Notes: generated by a model not told the origin, from the sequence alone. Positions 27,895 to 38,575 are shown, numbered from the stretch's first letter. The stretch is 41,905 bases of DNA from Candidatus Woesearchaeota archaeon (GCA_023266675.1 JAHFPP010000004.1:1-41905); one strand, 5' to 3'. A program made the numbers and translations.

Positions 27895-28550
27895 TTTAAT
27901 TTTTCCTGTTTTTCTTGTTCTTTTCGTTTATTGTTATATTTCTTGGCTTCTGTCTTTAAATATTTTACTTCTATAAAAGCCTTTATCTGTTTTATGCATT
28001 CATAAAAGTCTTTTTTATCAAGTTTAAAATAATGGTTTAATAAGTCTTTCTCATTTTTTGATATCCATGGCATCTGGTAACTCGGGTCAATAAAAAGTAT
28101 CTCGTCACCTTTTGATTTGTATCCAACAAAAAGCAATACATGTTTGACATCAGACCTATGTATGTCACCAAAGTCTAATTGATATTCATTTTTATAATGT
28201 TTTCTTGTAAAATCAAGCACTTTTAACCAAAAAAATACTGGTATTGGAATGTTATTGCTTAAGTTTTTATGGATGTCTTGAATACTCTCAAATTTCCTTA
28301 CAGAGAAGGAATAAGGCACTTCCTTTTGTTTCAGATAAGTATTGAATTTATTGAAAATGTATCTTTCATCTCTTATGCCTTCATGGTCGTAATCAAAAAT
28401 CACTTTTAGGTCATTAATATCTACTTTATTTATGTAACCAAGATGTTCAAGAATAGCTAGTATGGAGTTTAAACCACATGCCTGATATTCTTTGATATAG
28501 ATATCAGAATTTTTCAAATTTATTATAAATGAATCTTTTAAGGTTCCCAT
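27891..28550 (-). CDS. C39-like papain-fold protein
   Basis: 219 aa; YQACGLNSILAILEHLGY (Cys region) and VKHVLLFVGYKSKGDEILFIDPSYQMPW (His...Asp region) match the C39 cysteine peptidase layout. Confidence 0.7.
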   Translation of the reverse strand: MGTLKDSFIINLKNSDIYIKEYQACGLNSILAILEHLGYINKVDINDLKVIFDYDHEGIRDERYIFNKFNTYLKQKEVPYSFSVRKFESIQDIHKNLSNNIPIPVFFWLKVLDFTRKHYKNEYQLDFGDIHRSDVKHVLLFVGYKSKGDEILFIDPSYQMPWISKNEKDLLNHYFKLDKKDFYECIKQIKAFIEVKYLKTEAKKYNNKRKEQEKQEKLK

Positions 28551-28656
28551 ATCAAATACCTGTTAACACGCATATTTAAATGAAATCTGTAAAGAAACTT
28601 ATAAAGCTTGCTCTTTTTTAGAGAGTAATTGCTTTATCGTTAGGTTGATTCTTTAA

Positions 28657-29799
28657 TTAATTCACATGGCATTTCATCATGTCATAATAGCATTTTACAG
28701 CGTATTTTCTTGAAGTTGCTGTAACACATTGTTTTGGATGTTTTCCTTTCTCTTTTAGTCTGTTGAAAAACTTTGCTAAGTGTCCCTCTTTGTTATGACT
28801 TAGTTGCACGAGTGACAATAAATAAAAAGTGTGTCGCAATATCTTATCGCCTCTCTTTGTTATATAACAATTTTTGCTTAAGTTTTTACCTGATTGTTTC
28901 TCACTCACGTTTAATCCGCAGTAGCTTACAAATTTTTTATGATTTGGGAATCGCCTTATATCTCCAACCTCACCAATTATACAAGCCAAACTTACATCAT
29001 CATATCCAAACTCATTTAATAATCTGCTATAGGGACTTGACATGACGGCGACTTTGATTTTTGATTTGATATCCTCCATTGTCGCTTCATAGAAATTTAA
29101 TATCTTGATTGTTTGAACAAAGCAATCAGTAGGATATCCCTTGATACCTACACTTTTTTGTGCTAATTCCCTTATTTTAGGAATAAACTTTTTTTGAAGA
29201 AATGCCAGTTTTTTGTATTTAGAAGTTAAGGCTTCTTGCATTTCCTCATCTGTTAGTTTTGCTATTATCTCAGGGCTTGGATATCTTGTTAATAACCCTG
29301 TGATTGCTTTAGTTTTTGACAAGTGAAAATGTGTTTCAAGTTCAGGAAATATTATGTTTATCTGTCCTTTAAACATGTGCTTGTATTTACTAAGCTGAGA
29401 GCTCGTCTTATAATATAATCTTGCCAAATCCCTCATCTCATCTTCTTTAATAGGATTTATCTTTTTTAAACCAAACGATAAGTATTTTGAGATTAGCCTT
29501 GCATCTATCTTATCATTCTTCATATGGGTAAAATGCAGTTTAGCAAAAGTATGCATTTGGGCATTATCTACATAAATAACATTGTATTTCGTTTTGAAAT
29601 AATCATATATTGCTTTGCTGTAATTCCCTGTTGTCTCCATAGCAATAGTTGTGTCATAAGTTATGTTATGTTCTAATTCATCAAAACCCTCTTTTGTGTG
29701 AGCTATTTCAAATTCCTTGAAGATAGTCCTATCATCATTAAGTATACAAACCTGTGATTTATTTTTTGATACGTCTATTCCGCAAAACATTTTCTTCAA
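28657..29799 (-). mobile_element. IS110-family transposase (DEDD)
   Basis: 380 aa; CGIDVSKNKSQVCIL, AMETTGNYSKAIYDYF, KNDKIDARLISKYL, C-terminal GEVGDIRRFPNHKKFVSYCGLNVSEKQSGK. Confidence 0.95.
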
Positions 29800-29821
29800 C
29801 CTCCCTTATAAAAAAGTAAAA

Positions 29822-29905
29822 AATGCAACCAGTTACACAAGGCTGATGTCGGGCACACGAAAAAAAACGAAGTCCCACCAGACACGACGTGCTTAATGGT
29901 TGCAG
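29822..29905 (-). ncRNA. Candidate IS110 bridge RNA region
   Basis: Non-coding segment upstream of the transposase; outer stem TGCAACCA/TGGTTGCA encloses about 70 nt with further pairing (TGTC/GACA, GGG/CCC). Confidence 0.4.
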
Positions 29906-29913
29906 TTTTACAA

Positions 29914-30321
29914 TTAATTTACTCGATTAATCATCTTAAGAGACCCTTTTCTCCAATGGTCGATATTTACAAGCCAAAAATTTCTATGCACTCCACGAGC
30001 AGTTCTGCAATCAGGATTAGCACAATGAATTGTTATCTGATGGTCTTTCCTGATTCTTCTGATAGTGTTGCACATTGGGCAGACAACTTTCTCAATAATT
30101 AGCTCCTGATTGGTTTCGGCAATGTAGAAATAAGCTCCATCAACACCGCTTCTTTCTGATAAAAAATTCTTTGAAATAAGCTTTCTCAAAACTTTATGAA
30201 TCTTCATAGGGTCAGGTCTAATCTTCACAAGGTCTGCAAAATACAAACCCTTTGATGGACTGCTTTTAATTGCATCCAAAACTTCCAAATCAATTTCCTT
30301 ATATCTATCTTTTTTATCCAT
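29914..30321 (-). CDS. wHTH plus zinc-ribbon protein
   Basis: 135 aa; CPMCNTIRRIRKDHQITIHCANPDC plus N-terminal wHTH-like region. Confidence 0.75.
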   Translation of the reverse strand: MDKKDRYKEIDLEVLDAIKSSPSKGLYFADLVKIRPDPMKIHKVLRKLISKNFLSERSGVDGAYFYIAETNQELIIEKVVCPMCNTIRRIRKDHQITIHCANPDCRTARGVHRNFWLVNIDHWRKGSLKMINRVN

Positions 30322-30364
30322 TTTCTATCCCTCCAAAATGTTTTTCTAAAAAAGTCAGTTAATG

Positions 30365-31312
30365 TTAAGAGCCTATTATGGTGGGGGGCTTTTTTGACTT
30401 AGAAAAAGCCCCCATTCGTCGATAAGAGTTATTTTGATTAGAACTTTTCTGGGGGCTAATTTGCCCCCATTTCAATATTTTTTCTAAGTAATTCAAAAGA
30501 TATCTTTTCTCAATCGTTTTTCCTAAACTTCTATATTTCTGAACTAATTTTTTATCGCTTACAACAAAAAACCATTCATCATACTCTTTTTTCAAAAGAT
30601 TAACTTTCTTTATCAGTTCAGGTCTTTTCTTCTTGATAACTTTTCCAGTTTCAACTTCAACTGCAAATTTTCTTGAATTCAATTCAAAAACCAAATCAGG
30701 TTTCTTTGTAACAAACAAAGAAACCTGGACACCTTTACTTTCAAGAAAATTTGCTATATCAAAAACCACAAAACAGTGGTTTAGACTTTCATTAAATCTA
30801 GTTTTCAAAAGATATTTTTCTTTTTTGTTTGAGCTTAAGCTTTTATGTTCACTAATCCTGTAGCCTTTGGCTAACAGGTAATTCACTTCCTCAAGCTTAA
30901 GCTCTCTAAACCTGAAAAATCGTTTATCGGCATCCAAAGTGATTGTGATGTCTTTTCGTTTAGGAATAGCCGCAATTTGAGGCGTTTTCTCCGTTTTGCG
31001 GCTATCTTCAATTAGAGGTAATCTCTTTTCCGTTAAGGTATGTTCTTCAATTTGAGATAATACAATCGGTTTTGTAGCTTCTAAACTCTCAGATTTTCTT
31101 TTCGTTAAGGATTTTTTAACAAAATAGACAACTCCTAAAACGAGTAACCCCAAGATAATTAACCCAATGACTAAGAATTTTAGAACTTCACGGATTTCAT
31201 CAAAAACCGCTTTGTTTATACTTAAGGACAAAGCTATTGTAATTACAATGATGAGGTCTCTTGTGGAATTGTCAACCATTTTAGCCCGTAAACATAGACA
31301 TCCTCCATTCAT
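30365..31312 (-). CDS. TM-anchored protein with PD-(D/E)xK-like domain
   Basis: 315 aa; N-terminal hydrophobic segments, C-terminal KKPDLVFELNSRKFAVEVETGKVIKKKRPELIKKV. Confidence 0.6.
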   Translation of the reverse strand: MNGGCLCLRAKMVDNSTRDLIIVITIALSLSINKAVFDEIREVLKFLVIGLIILGLLVLGVVYFVKKSLTKRKSESLEATKPIVLSQIEEHTLTEKRLPLIEDSRKTEKTPQIAAIPKRKDITITLDADKRFFRFRELKLEEVNYLLAKGYRISEHKSLSSNKKEKYLLKTRFNESLNHCFVVFDIANFLESKGVQVSLFVTKKPDLVFELNSRKFAVEVETGKVIKKKRPELIKKVNLLKKEYDEWFFVVSDKKLVQKYRSLGKTIEKRYLLNYLEKILKWGQISPQKSSNQNNSYRRMGAFSKSKKPPTIIGS

Positions 31313-31450
31313 AAACGAAACTCGGAGAATGTATATCAGAACGAATACGGGTTTAGGGCTAGTTTAAAAAGAAGGTATTAATTTCGTAATGACGTTAGAA
31401 TTTGTCAATATCTCGACTAACTTATTCTTTTATCTCTTTTTTTAAAAAAT

Positions 31451-31738
31451 TCAAGGAATTCGTGCGTTAGTCAATAAATCCCTTAATTTATCTAACCCTT
31501 TTTTGATTTTTTGTGCTATTTTTGAATTTGGAAAATACTCTTCCAAATAATATGAAGTAATAACTAACAACATAAAAATCACGAAGAGTAGAGTTATTGG
31601 AACTATAAAATTTCCCCAAGTATCCCATTCTCTATAAATTATTTTATGTAAACTGAAAATAATCCCAGATAGAACTAACAAACAAAAAGGGATGATTATT
31701 GCCCGTTCTATTAGTGTTGGTAATAGGTCTTTTCTCAT
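31451..31738 (-). CDS. Small two-TM protein (candidate immunity protein)
   Basis: 95 aa, two hydrophobic segments; immediately downstream of the RHS core/tip gene. Confidence 0.5.
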   Translation of the reverse strand: MRKDLLPTLIERAIIIPFCLLVLSGIIFSLHKIIYREWDTWGNFIVPITLLFVIFMLLVITSYYLEEYFPNSKIAQKIKKGLDKLRDLLTNARIP

Positions 31739-31790
31739 TATGCTCTAATTGTATAAGTTATTAATAAATCTATTTGAGTTTTTTCCTCGT

Positions 31791-33017
31791 CTATTTTCTT
31801 GAATCAGTAACTTTGCCTGTTTTTGTGTCCCTAGTATATCTGCCTGTTTCGCTTGATACAAAGCTTCCACCTGAATAATATCCTCTTTCTGAACCAGATG
31901 GGGTTGCATATGTAATACCATAACTATTTCTTTGTCTATTAGACGATGTTGATTGTGTAACCAACGAAGGATTGCTCTCTGTCACCTTATTTGAATTGTC
32001 CGATTGAGTTGGTGCATAACACATGTTAGGAGTTGGATTTTTTAAATTTACCACTACACTTGATTGTTCTTTATCTTTTAGAAATTTTGCTATCTCCTTT
32101 TGTTTTTCTATTGTGTCAACGAAAGTTTCTTTTAGTTGTTTTACTTCATCTTTTATATCATTAACTTTGCTATCCATAAAATTACTAACATCATTGCCAT
32201 ATAAAGAAACTGCTCGGGGTATTGCAGGTATGGTATAATCTGCTAATATTATCGACCCGTATATAAGTGCCATAAAAATGAAATAAGGAACAATGTGTCC
32301 AGTCGGGTCAGTATTTTTCACAGGATTATTATTTTCGAAGGCATAGCGGTTCAAATCCTGAGGATTGTAAACATTGGGAATCAATGTATCTGGTTGTTGG
32401 AATGGCGGTGTGCCAGCGATTCCTTGTTGTCTAAAATGATAATCTGTGCTTTTGATTAATGGGTCATACTCTTTAGCTTCATAATTATATCTTGATAAGT
32501 TACCGCCTGATTGTATGTCTCCAAACGGAGCATAAGCCGTGTTTTCAACTATTCCACCAGTTGAATTCGTGACGACAGTAGCTGACCCTTGATGGTCGGA
32601 CATTATGAAATATTTAGTGCTACCAGCAGAGCTATCTTCTTGTTGAGCAACTAATTGTCCATTGTGATAAACAAGAGTATAGTTATATTCTCCTGAATCA
32701 TTAATGAGTTTTACAAAATTCTGACTGCTGTAAATCAGCATCTGTTTTACAGAGCCGTTAGGATAGTATGTTTTCTTTACATGAACTCTCTCCTCTATAG
32801 GATGATAAAAATATTCAACAAGTAAAGTGCCTGACGAGTTACTGCCATTATACACTTTCCATAACTGATTATAAGAGTTGTATTCATGATAAAATCCGTC
32901 GCCACTTTCAAGATTTCCGTTAGGGTCCCATGTTAAATCATACTCAACAGAAAAGCAGATTGGCAGAGTTATGATTAGCAAAATCATGAAAATGCTAATT
33001 AGTTTGAGATTTTTCAT
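31791..33017 (-). CDS. Secreted RHS repeat-associated core protein with variable C-terminal tip
   Basis: 408 aa; signal peptide MKNLKLISIFMILLIITLPICFS; SDHQGSATVVTNSTGGIVENTAYAPFGD; NVYNPQDLNRYAFENNNPVKNTDPTGH. Confidence 0.9.
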   Translation of the reverse strand: MKNLKLISIFMILLIITLPICFSVEYDLTWDPNGNLESGDGFYHEYNSYNQLWKVYNGSNSSGTLLVEYFYHPIEERVHVKKTYYPNGSVKQMLIYSSQNFVKLINDSGEYNYTLVYHNGQLVAQQEDSSAGSTKYFIMSDHQGSATVVTNSTGGIVENTAYAPFGDIQSGGNLSRYNYEAKEYDPLIKSTDYHFRQQGIAGTPPFQQPDTLIPNVYNPQDLNRYAFENNNPVKNTDPTGHIVPYFIFMALIYGSIILADYTIPAIPRAVSLYGNDVSNFMDSKVNDIKDEVKQLKETFVDTIEKQKEIAKFLKDKEQSSVVVNLKNPTPNMCYAPTQSDNSNKVTESNPSLVTQSTSSNRQRNSYGITYATPSGSERGYYSGGSFVSSETGRYTRDTKTGKVTDSRK

Positions 33018-36000
33018 GATATCACCAATTCATTTTCTGTATCTGCATACTGGCTTGAATTGATTCTTGCTGTCGAGACATAAATACCACTTGAAGTATT
33101 CTGTTCTACAATAATGAAAGCATCATCAGAAGTGATGTTTATTGAATTAGTCGAGTTAATGCTATCCAACTGCCAATTAAAGACTTGAGATGAATTCAAA
33201 TGATTCCTTGCAACTATCTCAAAAACATTGCCAGTCAAAGCTTCAAATGAGCTTATCTGCAATGGCAAGACTGTAAAAAAGTCTGTCATAGTATCGACAT
33301 AAGATGATGCTTTTGCTCTGATTTCTGCTTTATTATTTCCTGAAACATTATATGAATTTTCAATGATTACAGCAACAGAATCACCATTGTTTACATCAAT
33401 TGTAACATTCACATCTGGATTAGTAAGATTCCAGCTTATGTTACCAGATTTCCAATTATTTTTAACATCAAACATAAGAACTTGGCTTGTATAATTATTC
33501 TCTAATCTAACATAATTCTCGATTGAAATTCCAGCTATCAAGAATCTCTCAATGTGTGATGAGCTTGTATCATTTGAGGTGAAATCAATTTCATAATCTT
33601 TTTGACCGTCAGAGGAATAATTTATTTCAGTTATTACTATTATATCTTCATTTGAACTTATGTTAAAGGAATTATTAAAAGTCTCATTATTTGTCGAGAT
33701 TTTAATATTCGTTGAAAGATTATTGTAGTAATTCTTAGCTGTAAATGCCATGACATATCGGCTTATATTTGAGTAAAGCACATCATAATCTTCAACTTCC
33801 AAGCCTCTAATCGTTAAGTCTTTGCTTATACTATCATTTCCATCTAAAGAAGTAACATTGCATTGGAAAGTCTTTTTACCTGGCGAGGAATAATAGTAAT
33901 CAATTAAATCTGATGAAGAACTATTACCCGATAAATTCATTGTCATGAAACTATAAATATTTTCGCTACAGTTCCAGTTAATGTTATTCGCCTGTTCTTT
34001 AACATCATTTCCAATAATCAGTTCAAACATTCTTCTTGTAATGTCTGAATAGAGAATGTCAAGTGCCTCTGCATTTGTCCCGAATTTAATATCCTTAGTC
34101 TCATAATCTGACAATCCATTTGCACTTGCTGTAAAGTTAACTGAATAATCTCCGCCGTGACTATAATTCTGCTCTACAAGAACAATAACACTATCTGTAA
34201 TATTCATATTATTAGATGTGAATGTCGGACTGCCATCACCAAAGTTAGTGCTAAAATTAGCGGTAATAGTGCTATTTTTTTCATTTATCAAATAGAACTC
34301 AAATACTCTATCTTTTGAGTTAGTGCTTAATTCATGAGGATTTTGTAAATCAACACTTGCACCACCTTCAATGATTTTACTTGGAGCGTGTGCAAGACCT
34401 GAATAAACAAGTTTCTTCGACTCATTATTTTTGAGAATCTTTTGCATATTTCCAATTGAATTATAGGAATAAGTGTAGGTATCGGTGCCAATTGTTGCAT
34501 TAACCAGTCTGTCTAATGAGTCGTAGCTCATCCTGTAAAGTTTCGGGGTTAGGCTATCATTAATTTGCACAATATTCCCAATAGAATCATATTGATAACC
34601 GAAATTCATCACACTCGGCACAGATATTGTTGTAAGCCTATTATTTTGCGGATTATAAGCAAAATTCATCGTCAAGCCATTTGAATACCCTCTGCTTGAA
34701 ATACTGCCAAATGCGTTAAAAGACGTATCTGTAATGTAATTTGGTATCTTCCTAACAAACTCTTGTTTATTGAAGATGTAATCCAGCTTGGAATAACCCT
34801 TATTTGTTACTAACTTATCTTGAGAATCATATTCAAAATTCTGCACAATAGGATAACCAAAAGTATTCTCAGTAATCTTAGAAATTCTTAATCTATCATC
34901 ATAAGTATAAGCAAAAGTTCTGTTGCCGATAGTAACATTTGAAAGAGTGCCATAAAACTGTTGGTCATAATCAAAAGAAGTATTGACTTTTGAACTAAGC
35001 TTTGACTTAATCCTATTCAAAGAATCATAGCTTTCAGTAATTGTACTATTTTTATTGTCAGTTTGAGAAATCAAGTTATTATTTGCATCGTATTGGTATG
35101 TCCATGTTCCCATGTCTGGGTCTATCATCTTTATCTTACGACCTAATGCATCATAAAAGAATTGGAAAACGTTGTTTTCATTGTCAGTGATTTTGATTAG
35201 ATTGTCGTTACTATCATACTGGTAAGAAGTCGTGTATGTTTCGTCTATTTGCGTGTATGGGTCTTTGTTGTATTCGTAAACCCTTGTTATCCTTCCATAC
35301 GCATCAATAGAATAAATATGTCTATGCCCATTTTCATCGTAATCTGTTATGTTATATTGATTAAAAGAGACGGTCTTATTACTTCCGTCTGTATTTTTTA
35401 CTAAAACAACTCTTGACAATGAGTCATAATTGTAAATTGTGATATTGTCTGTTGATGACTTGCTTGTCAATCCCGAATTATAATTTGCGAAGTAAGGGTT
35501 TTGTTCTGAACCAACTCTAAATTTAGAATCATAGAAAATGTTTTTGACAACTTCTTGACCGTTTTCTATTTCTTGTTTAATTTGAACGATGTTGCCAAAA
35601 CCATCATAAAAGAAGTTGGTGTTGTCTGTGTCGTTGGCTGTCGTTTTTTGTTTGACTGTGATTTTCTCAGGAGCAACGCCGTCAAATGAGTAAACATAAG
35701 TTTTTGTTGGCAAGAATGTTGAGTCGTATGGTTTGATTTCTTTCAAAATTCTGCCGAATGTGTCGTATGTGTAATAGGTTGTTATTCCGTTTGAAGTTGA
35801 TGATAAAAGATTTCCAGTGCCAGCGTCATAACTAAATGTTGATACATGCCCAAGTGGGTCAACAGTTGACTCGACAAAGATATTCAATTTATCATATTTG
35901 TATTTGTAAATGTTTCCAAGTGAATCTGTTTTTGAGATTAAATTCCCAAATGAATCATAATTGAAATAATTGTAAGTATCATTTCCAGATTCTAACCATT

Positions 36001-38551
36001 GCTCTGTTTTGGTCAATTCACCTTTTGAGCCGACGCCATTCAACCCTAAATTATCATAATAATATTTTGTCTCCTTGACTTTATTAAAGTTTGAATCATA
36101 CGCAGTCACTCTTGAAACTTTGTTAATAATCCAAGCATCAAAATTAAAACCATATGAATAATTATAATATTTCTCATCACCAACAACATCAGCATCACCA
36201 AAATCCATCACAAATTGAGGATTACCAAATAAATTGTAAGAGTAGGATATATTATGTATTTTTGGAATTAAATTTCCATCATAAACGTAATCTGTTGATG
36301 ATTTCAAAGACAGATTATAAATTCCGTTAGAGTAAGTGTAATTATAATCTTTAGTATTTTTGAAAAACAAATTATTATTAAAATTGTAAATTTCTGTCTG
36401 ATACTCTTTTCCTCGCCTTGCATCATCCTGCATGAAGTAATGTTTTGTAACAGAATCATTGTCAATTTCTGTTGATATTCCAAATCCTCTAAACTCAGAT
36501 TTGTCATAATTGTATTTGCCTAAAGAATAATTATAATTAGTAAAAGCGACTATGTTGAAATCAGATGTCAGAGAATTATTCTTTAGAACATTATTGACAA
36601 CAAAAATGTTAAAACCTAAATTAATATTTGAATACTGCGTTGACTTCGTATAATTGATAAAAGTAACTCCGCCATATTCATTAGTTATAGATTTAAGCAT
36701 GTAAGGCAAAGTAGAATTCTTCGTCCAAGTATAATTTGAAACATTATAGGAAATCATGATATCAACAAAACCATCCCCATCAACATCAGCTAATCGTCTA
36801 CCAATATTTTTACCGCCAACAATGAAATCCTCAGGCGACTTCCAGGAGTTATTCAAACTCCAACCAAAACCAGTATTCAAGTAAGCCGCGTTTGACTGAT
36901 TCAAAATATCAACCAAACCATCACCATTGACATCAACAAAACGAACACCTAAGTCTCCGCCAGAAGAATTCACAAAACTTATTGGCGGAGCCCAAGTTGA
37001 ATCATAATTAACAAAACCAGAGCCGTTATTTAGCCAAGCCTTTAAAGATGAATTTCCTTTCAGTAAATCAGGCAATCCATCGCCATTGATGTCAACCAGC
37101 CTTAAACCTGTATCAATGGTTGTTACAAAATCATCAGGAACACTCCACACGCTTAAACTCCAACCACTGCCAGTATTCAAATAAACGCTTCTGTTGCCTG
37201 ACTTCGCCTGAATCAAATCAATTCTTCCATCACCATTAACATCACTTAATTGCACGCCTTGATCAAAGCCAGATGAATTAACAAAATCAAGAGGTATACT
37301 CCATGAGCTTAAACTCCAACCGCTACCAGTGTTCAAATAGACAATTCTGCTGCTTGAATTGGATTTCAACAAATCAGTATAGCCATCTCTATTTACATCT
37401 GCAAACCTAACACCTAAATCAATATTTGAAGAAATAATCGCAACGGGAAGATTCCAAGAAGAATCCAAACTCCAGCCGTTTGATTTATTGTTTATCCAAG
37501 AATTGTTATTAGAAGCGTTGTTTTGAACAACATCAATGAATCCGTCATTGTTTAAATCTAGAAGCTGAAACCCGTAATCATTAGTTGCGTCACTAAAGAC
37601 GCCAACAGGCGTCCATGAAGTTGAATTCGAATAACCTTCAGATGAAACATAGTAATCGAAGTTTATGCTGAAAAGCGAGGAAACATTATCATTTCCATAA
37701 AGAGTTATCTTTGAAAGTGAAGATAATGAAGGAGTTAATGAAGTATATGTAAAATGATTTCTTCTAACAAGCGCAGAATCAACAGTTATGGTGATATCTG
37801 TCAATCTTCTTGACTCCTCAAACAAGTTTCCTTGGTCATAAACTCGTCGCCTGTCAGGTCGGACAGAGCTTTCATAAACAAAACTTACCACTCTTTTCTG
37901 GTCGCTGTTGTATTTTATGTTATCAAGATAAACAGCTGACGAATCTTCAGCGTAAGGATTAAGTAAATAAGTATAGTTTATAGAATTCGAATTAGTATCT
38001 TCAACTAGTGATAATAACCATTTAGAGGTATAACCTCGCGAAGAGTCCAATACATACGCGAAAGTGTATTTTTTGCCGTCCTGTTTTGTAACAGTCCAGT
38101 TAGCAGAGTTTTTTATAATCTTAAACCAGTAATCAACTTCTGTATGATAAGCACCATTGAAATATATCAATTCATACTGGTTGCCGTCAAGAATCATTAA
38201 ATATTTGTCATCACTTACATCATCAGGTGTTCCATTGGCATCACGATAAATCAAGTCCTGGTTTAAACTCCAACCAGAACCTAAAATTCCTGGTCTTCCT
38301 TTAGCGCCTTGTGAATTATAAGAAACAAAAACTGAAGGCGATAAACCATTGACACCTTTAGGAACATCAATTGGATAATTGTAAGTTGCGCTTCCAGGAA
38401 ATAAGTTAGTATTGTACTGCCCAAACATTCTCACCTTAGGCGTTTCAGGAACCTTAGCGCTGTGCAGATAAGGTTTGTAATTATCTGCAAATCCCACGCC
38501 AACTAGTAATAAGAAAACAAATAAACTTAAAACTATTTTGTTGGAAGACAT
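33014..38551 (-). CDS. Giant secreted SpvB/FG-GAP/YD-repeat (RHS) protein
   Basis: 1845 aa; signal peptide; SpvB-like GSATYNYPIDVPKGVNGLSPSVFVSYNSQ; six D(V/I/L)NxDGxxD repeats; many YD repeats (YDALGRKIKMIDPDMGTWTYQYDANNNLISQTD); C-terminal beta domains. Confidence 0.93.
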   Translation of the reverse strand: MSSNKIVLSLFVFLLLVGVGFADNYKPYLHSAKVPETPKVRMFGQYNTNLFPGSATYNYPIDVPKGVNGLSPSVFVSYNSQGAKGRPGILGSGWSLNQDLIYRDANGTPDDVSDDKYLMILDGNQYELIYFNGAYHTEVDYWFKIIKNSANWTVTKQDGKKYTFAYVLDSSRGYTSKWLLSLVEDTNSNSINYTYLLNPYAEDSSAVYLDNIKYNSDQKRVVSFVYESSVRPDRRRVYDQGNLFEESRRLTDITITVDSALVRRNHFTYTSLTPSLSSLSKITLYGNDNVSSLFSINFDYYVSSEGYSNSTSWTPVGVFSDATNDYGFQLLDLNNDGFIDVVQNNASNNNSWINNKSNGWSLDSSWNLPVAIISSNIDLGVRFADVNRDGYTDLLKSNSSSRIVYLNTGSGWSLSSWSIPLDFVNSSGFDQGVQLSDVNGDGRIDLIQAKSGNRSVYLNTGSGWSLSVWSVPDDFVTTIDTGLRLVDINGDGLPDLLKGNSSLKAWLNNGSGFVNYDSTWAPPISFVNSSGGDLGVRFVDVNGDGLVDILNQSNAAYLNTGFGWSLNNSWKSPEDFIVGGKNIGRRLADVDGDGFVDIMISYNVSNYTWTKNSTLPYMLKSITNEYGGVTFINYTKSTQYSNINLGFNIFVVNNVLKNNSLTSDFNIVAFTNYNYSLGKYNYDKSEFRGFGISTEIDNDSVTKHYFMQDDARRGKEYQTEIYNFNNNLFFKNTKDYNYTYSNGIYNLSLKSSTDYVYDGNLIPKIHNISYSYNLFGNPQFVMDFGDADVVGDEKYYNYSYGFNFDAWIINKVSRVTAYDSNFNKVKETKYYYDNLGLNGVGSKGELTKTEQWLESGNDTYNYFNYDSFGNLISKTDSLGNIYKYKYDKLNIFVESTVDPLGHVSTFSYDAGTGNLLSSTSNGITTYYTYDTFGRILKEIKPYDSTFLPTKTYVYSFDGVAPEKITVKQKTTANDTDNTNFFYDGFGNIVQIKQEIENGQEVVKNIFYDSKFRVGSEQNPYFANYNSGLTSKSSTDNITIYNYDSLSRVVLVKNTDGSNKTVSFNQYNITDYDENGHRHIYSIDAYGRITRVYEYNKDPYTQIDETYTTSYQYDSNDNLIKITDNENNVFQFFYDALGRKIKMIDPDMGTWTYQYDANNNLISQTDNKNSTITESYDSLNRIKSKLSSKVNTSFDYDQQFYGTLSNVTIGNRTFAYTYDDRLRISKITENTFGYPIVQNFEYDSQDKLVTNKGYSKLDYIFNKQEFVRKIPNYITDTSFNAFGSISSRGYSNGLTMNFAYNPQNNRLTTISVPSVMNFGYQYDSIGNIVQINDSLTPKLYRMSYDSLDRLVNATIGTDTYTYSYNSIGNMQKILKNNESKKLVYSGLAHAPSKIIEGGASVDLQNPHELSTNSKDRVFEFYLINEKNSTITANFSTNFGDGSPTFTSNNMNITDSVIVLVEQNYSHGGDYSVNFTASANGLSDYETKDIKFGTNAEALDILYSDITRRMFELIIGNDVKEQANNINWNCSENIYSFMTMNLSGNSSSSDLIDYYYSSPGKKTFQCNVTSLDGNDSISKDLTIRGLEVEDYDVLYSNISRYVMAFTAKNYYNNLSTNIKISTNNETFNNSFNISSNEDIIVITEINYSSDGQKDYEIDFTSNDTSSSHIERFLIAGISIENYVRLENNYTSQVLMFDVKNNWKSGNISWNLTNPDVNVTIDVNNGDSVAVIIENSYNVSGNNKAEIRAKASSYVDTMTDFFTVLPLQISSFEALTGNVFEIVARNHLNSSQVFNWQLDSINSTNSINITSDDAFIIVEQNTSSGIYVSTARINSSQYADTENELVIS

Positions 38552-38575
38552 TTTATTTTTTAATAATCCTCCAAC

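Noticed and set aside
36750-37560. Repetitive DNA in the RHS gene considered as a CRISPR or tandem repeat array
   Set aside because: Fully explained by in-frame FG-GAP/VCBS protein repeats within the coding sequence.
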